Origin: Streptomyces cylindrosporus
GTDB lineage: Bacteria > Actinomycetota > Actinomycetes > Streptomycetales > Streptomycetaceae
NCBI RefSeq assembly: GCF_022698165.1
Contig: NZ_JALDAY010000010.1
Coordinates: 310,001 to 374,000, forward strand
Direction of reading: 5' to 3'
DNA: 64,000 nt
Part shown: piece after piece, positions 1 through 8,602 of the stretch
How positions within the stretch are numbered: position 1 is the stretch's first letter
Layout of the letters: every line of letters starts with the position of its first letter
Program-made: the position numbers and the translations under genes
Notes under the pieces: model-generated
The model's database searches: none
The model's input: the letters and a program-made list of their open reading frames with translations, nothing else
Told to the model about the DNA's origin: nothing

Positions 1-83
1 CCGCAGCGCACCGAGTTGAGATGTATTCGTGCGCTTGTTCCCTATATGTGCGACTCCGAGCCGATTCGTTTCAGAGGGCTTAC

Positions 84-1679
84 ATGGTGAGTGTTCAATC
101 CCCTCCCGGCCGCCGTGAACTTCCCTACGCGCGCGTGCTGTTGCTCCCCGCGATACTGATGGCCGCGGCGACCGGGGCCGCCGTCGCCGTGGTGTCCGAC
201 CCGGCCCGGGCCGCCGTCGGCTGGTGTGGCGGCGCCGCCACGCTGCTGGTGATCGCCGCGGCGGCCGAGGCCGTACGGCGCGGCCGCAGCCTGCGGGCCC
301 TGCGCGACCAGACCGCCCGTCACACTGCGTATCTGGAGCAGCGTCTCGCCGGGCACGAACAGCAGATGCTCCGCATCGCGCACGAGATCGCGCCGACCGC
401 GATCTACTGGTTGCGCAAGGGAAATTCGCCCGCAGAGGTGATTCGCCAACTCCCGAACGTCGACCCGAGCTACGCCGAACTGTCCGAGGGGCAGCTGCGG
501 TTGCTCCGGACGGTCCTCGACATCGTCGACAATGAGGAAGCAATGCGGGACTCCTCGCAGCGCTCCTTCGTCAGCATCGCCCGCCGCGTTCAGGCGATCG
601 TGCACCAACAGGCCAAGGAACTCCGGGAGATGGAGGAGGACCACGGCCGCAACCCCGAGGTCTTCGACGACCTGCTGCGCATCGACCACGGCACCGCGCT
701 GATCGGCCGGCTGGCCGACTCGATCTCCGTCCTCGGCGGCGGCCGCCCCGGCCGTCAGTGGCCGCAGCCCGTCCCGCTGTACAGCGTGCTGCGCGGCGCC
801 ATGTCCCGGATCCTGGAGTACCGGCGCATCTCGCTGGACAACATCGCCAAGGTCAACATCCGCGGCATCTCCGTCGAGCCGGTCATCCACGCCTGCGCCG
901 AGCTCCTCGACAACGCCACCCGCTACTCGCCGCCGCAGACCAAGGTGCACGTCACCGCGACCGAGGTGCAGACCGGCATCGCGATCGAGATCGAGGACGC
1001 CGGCGTCAGCCTCAGCGAGGAGGCCCGCACCAAGATCGAGAACCTGCTGGAGCAGGCCAAGGCCGGCGTCGACGTGCAGGAGCTCGGTGAGTCCCCGCGC
1101 CTGGGCTTCGCCGTCGTGGGCCGCCTGTGCAAGGCGTACGACATGCAGATCGCGCTGCGTGCCTCGGCGTACGGCGGAGTCCGCGCCGTGCTGGTCGTGC
1201 CGCGCGTGATGACGACCGAGGACGAGGCACCCGGCCTCGCCCACGGTATCGGCATCACCTCGGCGCCCAAGCTCGACATCGGCGGGATCGAGGGTCCCAA
1301 GCGCCCCGTCAAGCGGCGCCGTCCCACCAGCCCCCGCATCCCCGCCGGCGTCTCCATGGAGGACGAGGTCCCCGTCGTCACCGAGTGGACGGCCGGCGGG
1401 CTCCCGCAGCGGCGCAGCCGGGTCAAGACCCCGCTCAGCGTGCGCCTCGCCCAGCAGGCCGCCGCCGAAGAGGCCGAGCGGGAGGCCCGGGAGTCCCGGC
1501 CCGCCTGGGCGACGCCCGAGCCGGAGCCGGAACCGGAGGAGAAGGACGAGCCCGAACCGGGGCTCTGGGTCGAGGCGTTCTGGAACGGCCTGAAGGGCAC
1601 CCCCGACCCGTTCGACATTTCCCAGCCGACCAACGAGCCGGCCCGTGTTGAGGCCGACGAGGAGAGGGACCCCAAGTGA
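84..1679 (+). CDS. cvnA: Conservon sensor-kinase-like protein CvnA
   Basis: This is the first gene of a conservon operon. The N-terminus has two hydrophobic segments (about residues 15-35 and 40-62). A coiled helical region follows, then a histidine-kinase-like ATPase domain with an N-box (ELLDNATRYSPP) and a G-box-like LGFAVVGRLC. The tail is long, charged and Pro/Glu-rich. A DHp-like helix carries RIDHGTALIGR. In the family, CvnA sits in the membrane and recruits CvnB, CvnC and the GTPase CvnD in a complex likened to eukaryotic GPCR systems. I chose ATG at 84 because AGAGGG lies just upstream; an in-frame start at 21 would add a poor leader. The end overlaps the next gene by 4 bp (GTGA). 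Confidence 0.9.
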   Translation: MVSVQSPPGRRELPYARVLLLPAILMAAATGAAVAVVSDPARAAVGWCGGAATLLVIAAAAEAVRRGRSLRALRDQTARHTAYLEQRLAGHEQQMLRIAHEIAPTAIYWLRKGNSPAEVIRQLPNVDPSYAELSEGQLRLLRTVLDIVDNEEAMRDSSQRSFVSIARRVQAIVHQQAKELREMEEDHGRNPEVFDDLLRIDHGTALIGRLADSISVLGGGRPGRQWPQPVPLYSVLRGAMSRILEYRRISLDNIAKVNIRGISVEPVIHACAELLDNATRYSPPQTKVHVTATEVQTGIAIEIEDAGVSLSEEARTKIENLLEQAKAGVDVQELGESPRLGFAVVGRLCKAYDMQIALRASAYGGVRAVLVVPRVMTTEDEAPGLAHGIGITSAPKLDIGGIEGPKRPVKRRRPTSPRIPAGVSMEDEVPVVTEWTAGGLPQRRSRVKTPLSVRLAQQAAAEEAEREARESRPAWATPEPEPEPEEKDEPEPGLWVEAFWNGLKGTPDPFDISQPTNEPARVEADEERDPK

Positions 1680-2083
1680 TCCAGCAGCGAGCCAACTTCG
1701 ACTGGATGCTCAAGGATCTCGCCGACGGAGTACCCGGCATCGAGATGATCGTGGTGCTCTCCGCCGACGGCCTGCGCATCGCTCGCTACGGAGGTGATCC
1801 CGACGCGGCCGACCGCGTCGCCGCGGCCTGTGCGGGCCTGCAGAGCCTCGCGGGTGCCGTCGCCCAGGAGATCCCGGACAGCGACGGCCGCATGAAAATG
1901 GTCCTCATCGAGATCAACGGCGGCTACTTCTATCTGATGGCCGCCGGCCCCAACGCCTACCTCGCGGTCCTGTCCGACGTGGTCGCCGAGCCGGGCCTCA
2001 TGAGCAACCGCATGCGCGACCTCGTGGTCCGCATCGGCGCCCACCTCACCAGTCCGCCCCGGCGCAACGGGCAGGCCGTATGA
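1676..2083 (+). CDS. cvnB: Roadblock/LC7 protein CvnB
   Basis: This 135-aa single-domain Roadblock/LC7 protein is the second conservon member. The usual features are visible: an N-terminal helix (FDWMLKDLADGVPGI), a strand with a glycine-rich turn (VVLSADGLRIA) and the mid-domain KMVLIEINGGYFYLMAAG strands. Roadblock proteins act as GTPase-associated scaffolds or GAP partners, here presumably for CvnD. The GTG start lies inside the stop codon of cvnA and its own ATGA overlaps the next gene, so translation is probably coupled throughout the operon. Length and position match the family closely. Confidence 0.92.
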   Translation: MIQQRANFDWMLKDLADGVPGIEMIVVLSADGLRIARYGGDPDAADRVAAACAGLQSLAGAVAQEIPDSDGRMKMVLIEINGGYFYLMAAGPNAYLAVLSDVVAEPGLMSNRMRDLVVRIGAHLTSPPRRNGQAV

Positions 2084-2481
2084 CTCCTCCGCAACGCCGG
2101 CGGCGATTTCCCAAGCAGGAGCCGCCGCCACCCCCGCAACCCGCCAAAGAGGGCGTCGAGAAGGCCCCGGAACGGCTGTACGTCGTCGCCGGACCGGACG
2201 GCGAGCGGGCCGACATCGACCTGGTCACGTTAATCGTGGCGCGCGCGGATCCGCCGGCCTCGGCCACCCCGGAGCAGTCGGCGACGCTCCGGCTCTGCGC
2301 GGCCCCCCTCTCGGTGGCCGAGCTCTCGGCCTATCTGAACCTGCCGTTCAGCGTGGTGACCGTGCTGCTCACCGACATGCTGACGGCCGAGCTGGTGCAG
2401 GCGCGCGCCCCGATCGTCCGGCAGGCGCTCCCCGACCGTTCCCTTCTCGAAGCGGTGATGCATGGACTTCAAAGGCTCTGA
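2080..2481 (+). CDS. cvnC: DUF742 protein CvnC
   Basis: This 133-aa DUF742 protein is the third conservon gene. The start is proline-rich and basic, followed by a compact winged-helix-like region (residues about 60-133). That region contains the typical LCAAPLSVAELSAYLNLP helix and VVTVLLTDML. The molecular role of DUF742 proteins is poorly known; in conservons they accompany the roadblock protein and GTPase. The gene starts at an ATGA overlap with cvnB and overlaps cvnD by 20 bp. Assignment rests on the family signature and the invariant gene order. Confidence 0.9.
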   Translation: MTPPQRRRRFPKQEPPPPPQPAKEGVEKAPERLYVVAGPDGERADIDLVTLIVARADPPASATPEQSATLRLCAAPLSVAELSAYLNLPFSVVTVLLTDMLTAELVQARAPIVRQALPDRSLLEAVMHGLQRL

Positions 2482-3082
2482 CACCATCCCCGGACCACGC
2501 TCGGAGGATCATCTGCCGCACACGGCCGAGGCCGCGGTGAAGATCGTGATCGTGGGCGGCTTCGGAGTCGGCAAGACGACGATGGTCGGTTCGGTCAGCG
2601 AGATCAGGCCGCTGACCACCGAGGAGACGATGACGCAGGCCGGCATCGGGGTCGACGACAACTTCGGCTCCGACACCAAGACGGCCACCACCGTCGCCAT
2701 GGACTTCGGCCGGATCAGCATCACCGACCAGCTGGTGCTGTACCTCTTCGGCACGCCCGGCCAGGAACGCTTCTGGTTCCTGTGGAACGGCTTGTTCGAG
2801 GGCGCGCTCGGCGCGGTCGTGCTGATCGACACCCGGCGCCTGGAAGTCAGCTTCGACGTCATAGGGCGACTGGAGGAGCGAGGCGTGCCCTTCGTCGTCG
2901 CCGTCAACTCCTTCCCGGACGCCCCCCGTTACCCGATCGCGGAGCTGCGCACGGCCCTCGACCTGCCCGAGGAGATCCCGATCATCGAGTGCGACGCGCG
3001 CCGCCGGGCGTCCAGCAAGGACGTCCTGATGACACTGATGCGCTTCCTGCACGCGCTGGCGCTGGCGAAGGCGCCGGCGTGA
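2462..3082 (+). CDS. cvnD: Conservon small GTPase CvnD
   Basis: This 206-aa ATP/GTP-binding protein is the fourth conservon gene. The P-loop GGFGVGKTT is near residue 30. The switch region follows (TTVAMDFGRI), then a DxxG-like element in LFGTPGQERF and the AVNSFPDAP segment, which stands in for NKxD. These are the marks of the CvnD/MglA-like GTPase family. It is expected to cycle on the membrane-associated CvnA-B-C complex and to affect aerial development or secondary metabolism. The ATG at 2462 sits inside cvnC. The next gene (P450) follows after 77 bp, so it probably belongs to the same transcript. Confidence 0.92.
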   Translation: MDFKGSDTIPGPRSEDHLPHTAEAAVKIVIVGGFGVGKTTMVGSVSEIRPLTTEETMTQAGIGVDDNFGSDTKTATTVAMDFGRISITDQLVLYLFGTPGQERFWFLWNGLFEGALGAVVLIDTRRLEVSFDVIGRLEERGVPFVVAVNSFPDAPRYPIAELRTALDLPEEIPIIECDARRRASSKDVLMTLMRFLHALALAKAPA

Positions 3083-3159
3083 CGCCCGTACATCCCTGAC
3101 CCACGACCCATCACCTCTCTCCCGTACATCGGAACCACCTCAGCTTCGGAGCGACCATC

Positions 3160-4647
3160 GTGACGCCTGAACCCCGATTCCCGACCGGCACCGACGCACC
3201 CACCACCGCCCCGCCCCCCGGCTGCCCCGCCCACGGCCTCGGCCCCGGCGGGCTGCGCCGGCTGTACGGGCCGGGGGCGGAGGATCTCGGGGCTGTGTAC
3301 GAAGAACTCCGGGCCCAGCACGGCACGGTGGCACCGGCGCTGTTGCACGAGGATGTGCCGATCTGGGTGGTGCTCGGCCACAGCGAGAACATGCACATGG
3401 TGCGCACGCCCTCGCAGTACTGCCGTGACCCCCGGCTGTGGAGCGCGATGCATGACGGCACGATCAAGCCCGACCACCCGCTCCTGCCGCACTTCGCCTG
3501 GCAGCCCGTCTGCAGCCACGCCGAGGGCGACGAGCACCAGCGGCTGCGCGGCGCGGTCACCGGCGCCATGTCGACCATCGACCACCGGGGCATCCGCCGC
3601 CACATCAACCGCGCGACCCAGCACCTCGTCAACAAGTTCTGCGAGAGTGGCAGGGCCGAACTGGTCAGCCAGTTCGCCGAACACCTGCCGATGGTGGTGA
3701 TGTGCCAGATCTTCGGCATGCCCGAGGAGTACAACGACCAGCTCGTGCATGCCACCCGCGACCTGCCCAAGGGCACCGAGACCGCCCTTGCCAGCAACGC
3801 GTACCTCATGGACGTCCTGATGCGGCTCACCGCCCGCCGCCGGGCCCAACCCGAGGACGACTTCACCAGCCACCTCATCAGGGACCCGGCAGGGCTCAAC
3901 GACGACGAGGTCGGCCAGCACCTGCGCGTCGTCCTGATCGCCGCGTACGAGACCACCACCAACCTGCTCGCCAACGTACTGCGGGTGGTGCTCACCGACC
4001 CACGGTTCCGCGCCCAGCTCAACGGCGGCGAGATGACGGTGCCCCAGGCGGTCGAGCAGTCCCTGTGGGACGAGCCGCCGTTCAGCACCATCCTCCCCTA
4101 CGTCGCCAAGCAGGACACCGAGCTGGGCGGCCAGGCCATCCGCAAGGGCGACGCTCTCCTCTTCGGCATCGCGCCGGGCAACGTCGACCCGCGCGTCCGC
4201 CCGGACCTCACGGCCAACATGAAAGGCAACCGCTCCCACCTTGCCTTCGGCGGCGGCCCCCACGAGTGTCCGGGCCAGGACATCGGCCGCGCCATCGCCG
4301 ACGTCGGCGTCGACGCGCTGCTGACCCGCCTTCCCGACATCCAACTCGACTGCGAGGAGGACGAGTTGAGCTGGGTGTCGTCCATCTCGAACCGGCACCT
4401 GGTGGAATTGCCGGTGAGGTTCACCCCCAGACCCCAGCAGGACGTCATGACGCGGCCCGAGCATCCGGCGGCAGTGCCGCGTCCCAGCAACTGGCAGGTC
4501 ACCGCACCACAGCTGCACAAGGCGGTTCCGGAACCCGTCACTCCGGCCCCCGCTCCGACGCCGACGCCCACGGTGACTGTGACGCCGGAGCCGGCCACCC
4601 GGCCGGGTGTTTTCCAGCGGCTCCTGCGCTGGTGGCGGGGCGACTGA
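3160..4647 (+). CDS. CYP157-type cytochrome P450 of the conservon (RarE-like)
   Basis: This is a 495-aa cytochrome P450 directly behind the conservon, the position of rarE in the cvn9/rar cluster. The heme-binding loop is FGGGPHECPG (Cys ligand present). The I-helix reads AAYETTTNLL. The K-helix has EQSLW where nearly all P450s have ExxR. That substitution is the published hallmark of the CYP157 family. A Pro/Thr-rich tail of about 60 residues ends in a basic-aromatic patch (RLLRWWRGD), perhaps for membrane contact. The GTG start has GGAGCG upstream. Substrate and redox partner are unknown; the conservon context suggests a developmental or regulatory role. Confidence 0.88.
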   Translation: MTPEPRFPTGTDAPTTAPPPGCPAHGLGPGGLRRLYGPGAEDLGAVYEELRAQHGTVAPALLHEDVPIWVVLGHSENMHMVRTPSQYCRDPRLWSAMHDGTIKPDHPLLPHFAWQPVCSHAEGDEHQRLRGAVTGAMSTIDHRGIRRHINRATQHLVNKFCESGRAELVSQFAEHLPMVVMCQIFGMPEEYNDQLVHATRDLPKGTETALASNAYLMDVLMRLTARRRAQPEDDFTSHLIRDPAGLNDDEVGQHLRVVLIAAYETTTNLLANVLRVVLTDPRFRAQLNGGEMTVPQAVEQSLWDEPPFSTILPYVAKQDTELGGQAIRKGDALLFGIAPGNVDPRVRPDLTANMKGNRSHLAFGGGPHECPGQDIGRAIADVGVDALLTRLPDIQLDCEEDELSWVSSISNRHLVELPVRFTPRPQQDVMTRPEHPAAVPRPSNWQVTAPQLHKAVPEPVTPAPAPTPTPTVTVTPEPATRPGVFQRLLRWWRGD

Positions 4648-4665
4648 GCCGACCGGCCATCGGCG

Positions 4666-5607
4666 CTACCCGGTCCACTCGTCGTACGACGACCAGGCCT
4701 GCAGCGCACGTGGGCTGACGAAACGGTGCTCGTGCCCCGTGACCGGATCGGTGAACTCCAGGCCCCGCGCCAGCAATTGGAGCGGACGCCGGAAGTCACC
4801 GGCCGGCACGGGGCCGGTCACCACCGGATAGAGGGGATCGCCGAGGATCGGGACCCCCAAGGCGCTCATGTGCACCCTGAGCTGGTGTGTCTGCCCGGTA
4901 CGCGGCAGCAGACGGTACCGGGCACGCCCGTTCCGGTGCTCCAGCAGCTCGATGCTGCTGACGGCGTTGGGCTCGCCGTCGACCTCGCGGGCCGCCAGGA
5001 TCCCGCGCTCCTTGACGATCCGGCTGCGCACGGTGCGTGGCAGGGCCAGTGAGGGGTCGTACGGGGCCACCGCCTCGTACTCCTTCGCCACTCGCCTGTC
5101 ACGGAACAGCGCCTGGTAGGCGCCGCGCTCCTCGGGCCGCACGGTGAACAGCACCAGTCCGGCAGTCAGCCGGTCCAGCCGGTGCGCCGCGCCCAGCGCG
5201 GGGATGCCCAGTTGCCGCCGCAGCCGTGCCAGGGCCGTTTCGGCCACATGGCTGCCGCGCGGGGTGGTGGCCAGGAAATGCGGCTTGTCGGCGACCACCA
5301 GGTGCTCGTCCCGGTGGAGGACGTCGATCGTGAACGGCACGGGCTCCTCGTCGGGCAGCTCCCGGTGGAACCACAGGAACATCCCCGGCACGTATTCCAT
5401 GTCCCGTGGCACAGGACGCCCGGCGGCGTCCACGATCCGTCCGGCGTCCAGCATCTCGTCGATCACCCCGGCCCCGGCCGCGAGCCGCGCCACGAGGTGA
5501 TCCCGCACGGTCGCCCACGCGTCCCCGGCCGGCAACCGCACCCGTACCGGATCCACCCCTGCGCGCTGTGGCAGGGGAGAGGGCGGAGGGTGGCTGCGGC
5601 GTCTCAT
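4666..5607 (-). CDS. RluA/RsuA-family pseudouridine synthase
   Basis: This 313-aa enzyme should isomerise uridine to pseudouridine in rRNA or tRNA. The catalytic-loop signature HRLDRLTAGLVLF (Asp in the HRLD motif) lies mid-protein. The C-terminal half has the family's LPRTGQTHQLRVHM and GDPLYP elements. The N-terminal 90 residues include the typical VLHRDEHLVVADKP strand. The ATG at 5607 is preceded in frame by GTG and TTG, with no clear Shine-Dalgarno sequence, so a leaderless start is possible. It converges on the P450 (stops 18 bp apart). The exact RNA target cannot be told. Confidence 0.88.
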   Translation of the reverse strand: MRRRSHPPPSPLPQRAGVDPVRVRLPAGDAWATVRDHLVARLAAGAGVIDEMLDAGRIVDAAGRPVPRDMEYVPGMFLWFHRELPDEEPVPFTIDVLHRDEHLVVADKPHFLATTPRGSHVAETALARLRRQLGIPALGAAHRLDRLTAGLVLFTVRPEERGAYQALFRDRRVAKEYEAVAPYDPSLALPRTVRSRIVKERGILAAREVDGEPNAVSSIELLEHRNGRARYRLLPRTGQTHQLRVHMSALGVPILGDPLYPVVTGPVPAGDFRRPLQLLARGLEFTDPVTGHEHRFVSPRALQAWSSYDEWTG

Positions 5608-5818
5608 CACGATCAAGTTTACGAGGTGATCGCGATGCAGGTCCGCGGCGGCTGAAGGGTGCGCAAGTAGCGACGGGGCTCGGCGTTCGGCCGACAGCGA
5701 CCAAGCATGGCACAGCCGGTGTCAAGCCCCGTCCTCTTCGCTGAACTTGCCCCTTCTTGCTCCCCCGTGTGCCTCCCGTGCGCCGTTTTTGGCGCGTAAT
5801 GTTCGAGCATCTGCCTTT

Positions 5819-5844
5819 CGCGCACGGGTAGTTACTCGTGCGCG
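5819..5844. promoter_or_regulatory. 26-bp near-perfect palindrome upstream of terpene synthase
   Basis: The arms CGCGCACGGGTA and TACTCGTGCGCG are complementary except for one position and are separated by GT. The site lies 49 bp before the terpene synthase start and overlaps a possible -10 (TAGTTA). It has the size and shape of a TetR- or GntR-type operator. The cognate regulator is not visible nearby. Confidence 0.5.
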
Positions 5845-5892
5845 GTCGGTTGATGGCCGAGCCCGTCCGTCCTGGGCGCGAAGGAGCTGCGA

Positions 5893-7038
5893 ATGACACT
5901 CGAGCTGACCTCAAACCCGGCGCACTCCGGCGGACTGCAGGTGGCCGCAGGAGCCGTGGAGTCCACCCTGGTGGTGCCGCCGCTGTGGTGTCCGATCGAG
6001 CCACGGGTCCACCCAGCGGTGGACCGGATCGAAGAGCGCATTCGCCCCTGGTTCGCCGGGTTCGGCTTGGACCGCCGCTCGCTGATGCGAGGGCGGGCCG
6101 CCCGGGCAGCCACCTGGACATGCGGGGTCGCACCCGACGGCGACGAGCACCGGCTGCAGTTGTTCGCCGACTGGGTCTGCTGGGCGTTCGTGTTCGACGA
6201 CCACTTCACCGACTGCGGTCCCATGATGGCCGACCCCGCGGCGTACAACTCCATGGTGTGCCGGATGCTGGCTCACCTGGAGCATCCGGAGATGGCCCAC
6301 CTGGACGGCAACCGGTTCAGCCTCGCGCTGCGGGATCTGTCCGTGCGGATGAGGGCGTCCGCGCCGGCGTCCTTGGTGGAGCGGTGGATCGCCGACCACT
6401 ACAGGTGGTTGCTGGGCAGCGCGTGCTCGGTCAGCGACCGCTCCGCGGCCCGCACACGGAGTCTGGACGAGCACCTCATAGTGGGGGTCCTGGACCGCGC
6501 CGAGCACATCACGACTCTCATGATCCAATTCTGCGAGGGCACCGACCTTCCGCCTCGCGAGTCGGCCCGGCCTCACGTGCAGGCCATCACCGGAGCCGCC
6601 CAGGTGCTGCATGCCGGCTACAACGACGTGGCCTCCTACTGGCACGAGCGCCACCAGCACTCCCTGGAGTCGAACCTCGTCCACATCCTGCAGCGTGAGC
6701 ATCGCTGTTCTCCCCAGGACGCGATGGCCGAGGCCGTCGCCGTGCTGGACGGCATCATGCTGCTCTTCGTGGAACTGCGCCAGCAACTCGCCCGCACCGC
6801 CGGCCCCGAGCTGCGCCGCTACCTCGATCAGCTCGCCCACAAGATCCGCGGCAACAGTGACTTCCAGCGCACCGCTCCCCGCTACACGACCGCCCTGGAC
6901 ATCGATTCCGCCACTGTGCATCAGGTTCCTGCCGCGCCCGGCGTCCCGTTGTACGAGTACGCCGACAAACCCTCCGTCGTCCGCCGCGACCCGCCCGCGA
7001 AAGCCATCTCTTGGTGGTGGGACCTGCTTGACCGCTGA
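5893..7038 (+). CDS. Class I terpene synthase
   Basis: This 381-aa enzyme should cyclise a prenyl diphosphate, most likely farnesyl diphosphate. The aspartate-rich Mg-binding motif is DDHFTD (residues 102-107). The NSE triad is NDVASYWHE (244-252), and the terminal RY pair is at 330-331. These spacings are normal for bacterial sesquiterpene synthases. The position 46 residues before the NSE, usually the diphosphate-sensing Arg, appears to be Gly198, with Arg202 one helical turn away. AAGGAG lies 6 nt before the ATG. The P450 that follows is probably the tailoring oxidase. The sequence does not match epi-isozizaene, geosmin or methylisoborneol synthases as I remember them, so the product is open. 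Confidence 0.9.
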   Translation: MTLELTSNPAHSGGLQVAAGAVESTLVVPPLWCPIEPRVHPAVDRIEERIRPWFAGFGLDRRSLMRGRAARAATWTCGVAPDGDEHRLQLFADWVCWAFVFDDHFTDCGPMMADPAAYNSMVCRMLAHLEHPEMAHLDGNRFSLALRDLSVRMRASAPASLVERWIADHYRWLLGSACSVSDRSAARTRSLDEHLIVGVLDRAEHITTLMIQFCEGTDLPPRESARPHVQAITGAAQVLHAGYNDVASYWHERHQHSLESNLVHILQREHRCSPQDAMAEAVAVLDGIMLLFVELRQQLARTAGPELRRYLDQLAHKIRGNSDFQRTAPRYTTALDIDSATVHQVPAAPGVPLYEYADKPSVVRRDPPAKAISWWWDLLDR

Positions 7039-7180
7039 GAGCGAGGCCCCGTGACCTGGGCGGCCATGACGAGCGAGACCGTCCTCGCTGCCGTCGCCGA
7101 GCACAGCCCCGACGCCGAATGACGCCGCACACAGCCTGCCGACCCCCGGTGCCGCAGACCGACAGCAGAGGGAAGAAGCC

Positions 7181-8602
7181 ATGACATCCGCTCCAGTCCG
7201 CATACCGACAGTCGGCACTGCCCCCGGTGCTGTCCCCCTCCTCGGGCACGCCCTGACCTTGCTGCGTGACCCTCTGGGATTCCTCCGCTCGCTACCCGCC
7301 CACGGAGAACTGGTCGCGATCCGACTCGGCCTCCAGCGCGCCTACGTCCTGTGCACCCCGGAACTGACCCACCACGTCCTCACCGACGACCGCACCTTCG
7401 ACAAGGGCGGCCCCATGGTCGACCGGACACGGGACGCCCTCGGCAACGGCCTGCCCACCTGCCCACGCTCACAGCACCGCGGCCAACGCCGCCTCATACA
7501 ACCCGCCTTCACAGCCGCCCGCATCGCCGATTACGCGTCGATCATGGAACGCGAGGTGAGGGCCATCACCGACCGGTGGCAGACCGGCAAACCCATCGAC
7601 GTCCTGGCCGACATGCAAGTCCTCACCGGCCGCATCCTGGTCGCCACCATGTTCGCCCGCATCTCCGACCGGCGGACCACTGAAATTCTCGACATCCTCA
7701 AGGCCATCCAGGACGGCTTCCTCCTGCGGATAGCCCTCCCCGCCTGGGCGCAAAACCTCCCTGTCCCTGCTTTACGCCGCTCCCAGCGCGCCCGAACGCG
7801 CCTGCGCGCACTCGTCGGCGACATCATCGACCACCGTCGCGCCACGCCTGACAGCCAGAGCCATCGCGACCTGCTGTCCACCTTCCTGGCCCCGTCCGAC
7901 GACGCCACTGACGGCACATCCGGCCTGACCAAGGACGAAATCACCGATCAGTGCCTGAACTTCTTCTTCGCCGGCACCGAGACCACCGCCAGCCTCCTGG
8001 CCTGGTCCCTGCACCTCCTCGCCCAACACCCCGAGGTCGAACGGCAGCTCCACACCGAGACCGACCGGGTCCTCAGCGATCGCGCCGCATCGCTGAAGGA
8101 CCTGCCGCGCCTCGAAGTCACCGGCCGGATCCTCACCGAGACCCTGCGTCTGTACCCCGCTGGTTGGCTCATCACCCGGACCGTCACCCGGGACACCGAA
8201 CTCGCCGGGCAACCTCTGGCCGCAGGGACCCCTCTCGTCTACAGCCCCTACCTCATCCACCATCACTTCGGCCATTACCCCGACCCCGAGCAGTTCGCCC
8301 CGGACCGATGGAGGGACATCCCCGGCTCTCCCTCACGCCAACCCGCCTTCGTGCCGTTCGGTGGCGGCGCCCGCAAGTGCATCGGCGACCAGTACGGCAT
8401 CACCGAAGCCACTCTCGCCCTGGCCACCATCACGGCCCGGTGGAAACTCCGCCCCGCGCCGGGCGTGCGCGTGCGAAGCAACGCGGGAATCAGTCTCGCT
8501 CCCCGAGGCCTCCGCATGATCGCAACGCCCCGCAGTACGGCCTCAGCGCTGGACCATGTGTCTTTAATCAAGGCGGACGTCGACAGACCGCTCAACTATT
8601 GA
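7181..8602 (+). CDS. Cytochrome P450 paired with terpene synthase
   Basis: This 473-aa P450 has all standard motifs: I-helix FFAGTETTASLLAW, K-helix ETLR, and heme loop FGGGARKCIGD. The N-terminal region (GAVPLLGHALTLLRDPLGFL) resembles P450s that oxidise sesquiterpenes, such as the PtlI/CYP170 type. It starts 142 bp after the terpene synthase on the same strand, with GGGAAG upstream of the ATG. I infer that it oxidises the hydrocarbon made by that synthase. No ferredoxin or ferredoxin reductase gene is adjacent, so electron partners must be encoded elsewhere. Its last bases overlap the convergent permease gene by 7 bp. Confidence 0.88.
   Translation: MTSAPVRIPTVGTAPGAVPLLGHALTLLRDPLGFLRSLPAHGELVAIRLGLQRAYVLCTPELTHHVLTDDRTFDKGGPMVDRTRDALGNGLPTCPRSQHRGQRRLIQPAFTAARIADYASIMEREVRAITDRWQTGKPIDVLADMQVLTGRILVATMFARISDRRTTEILDILKAIQDGFLLRIALPAWAQNLPVPALRRSQRARTRLRALVGDIIDHRRATPDSQSHRDLLSTFLAPSDDATDGTSGLTKDEITDQCLNFFFAGTETTASLLAWSLHLLAQHPEVERQLHTETDRVLSDRAASLKDLPRLEVTGRILTETLRLYPAGWLITRTVTRDTELAGQPLAAGTPLVYSPYLIHHHFGHYPDPEQFAPDRWRDIPGSPSRQPAFVPFGGGARKCIGDQYGITEATLALATITARWKLRPAPGVRVRSNAGISLAPRGLRMIATPRSTASALDHVSLIKADVDRPLNY

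Noticed and set aside
7051..7122. 23-codon frame (GTG start) between terpene synthase and P450
   Set aside because: A GAGG lies upstream, but the peptide (MTWAAMTSETVLAAVAEH...) is too short to judge and has no other support.
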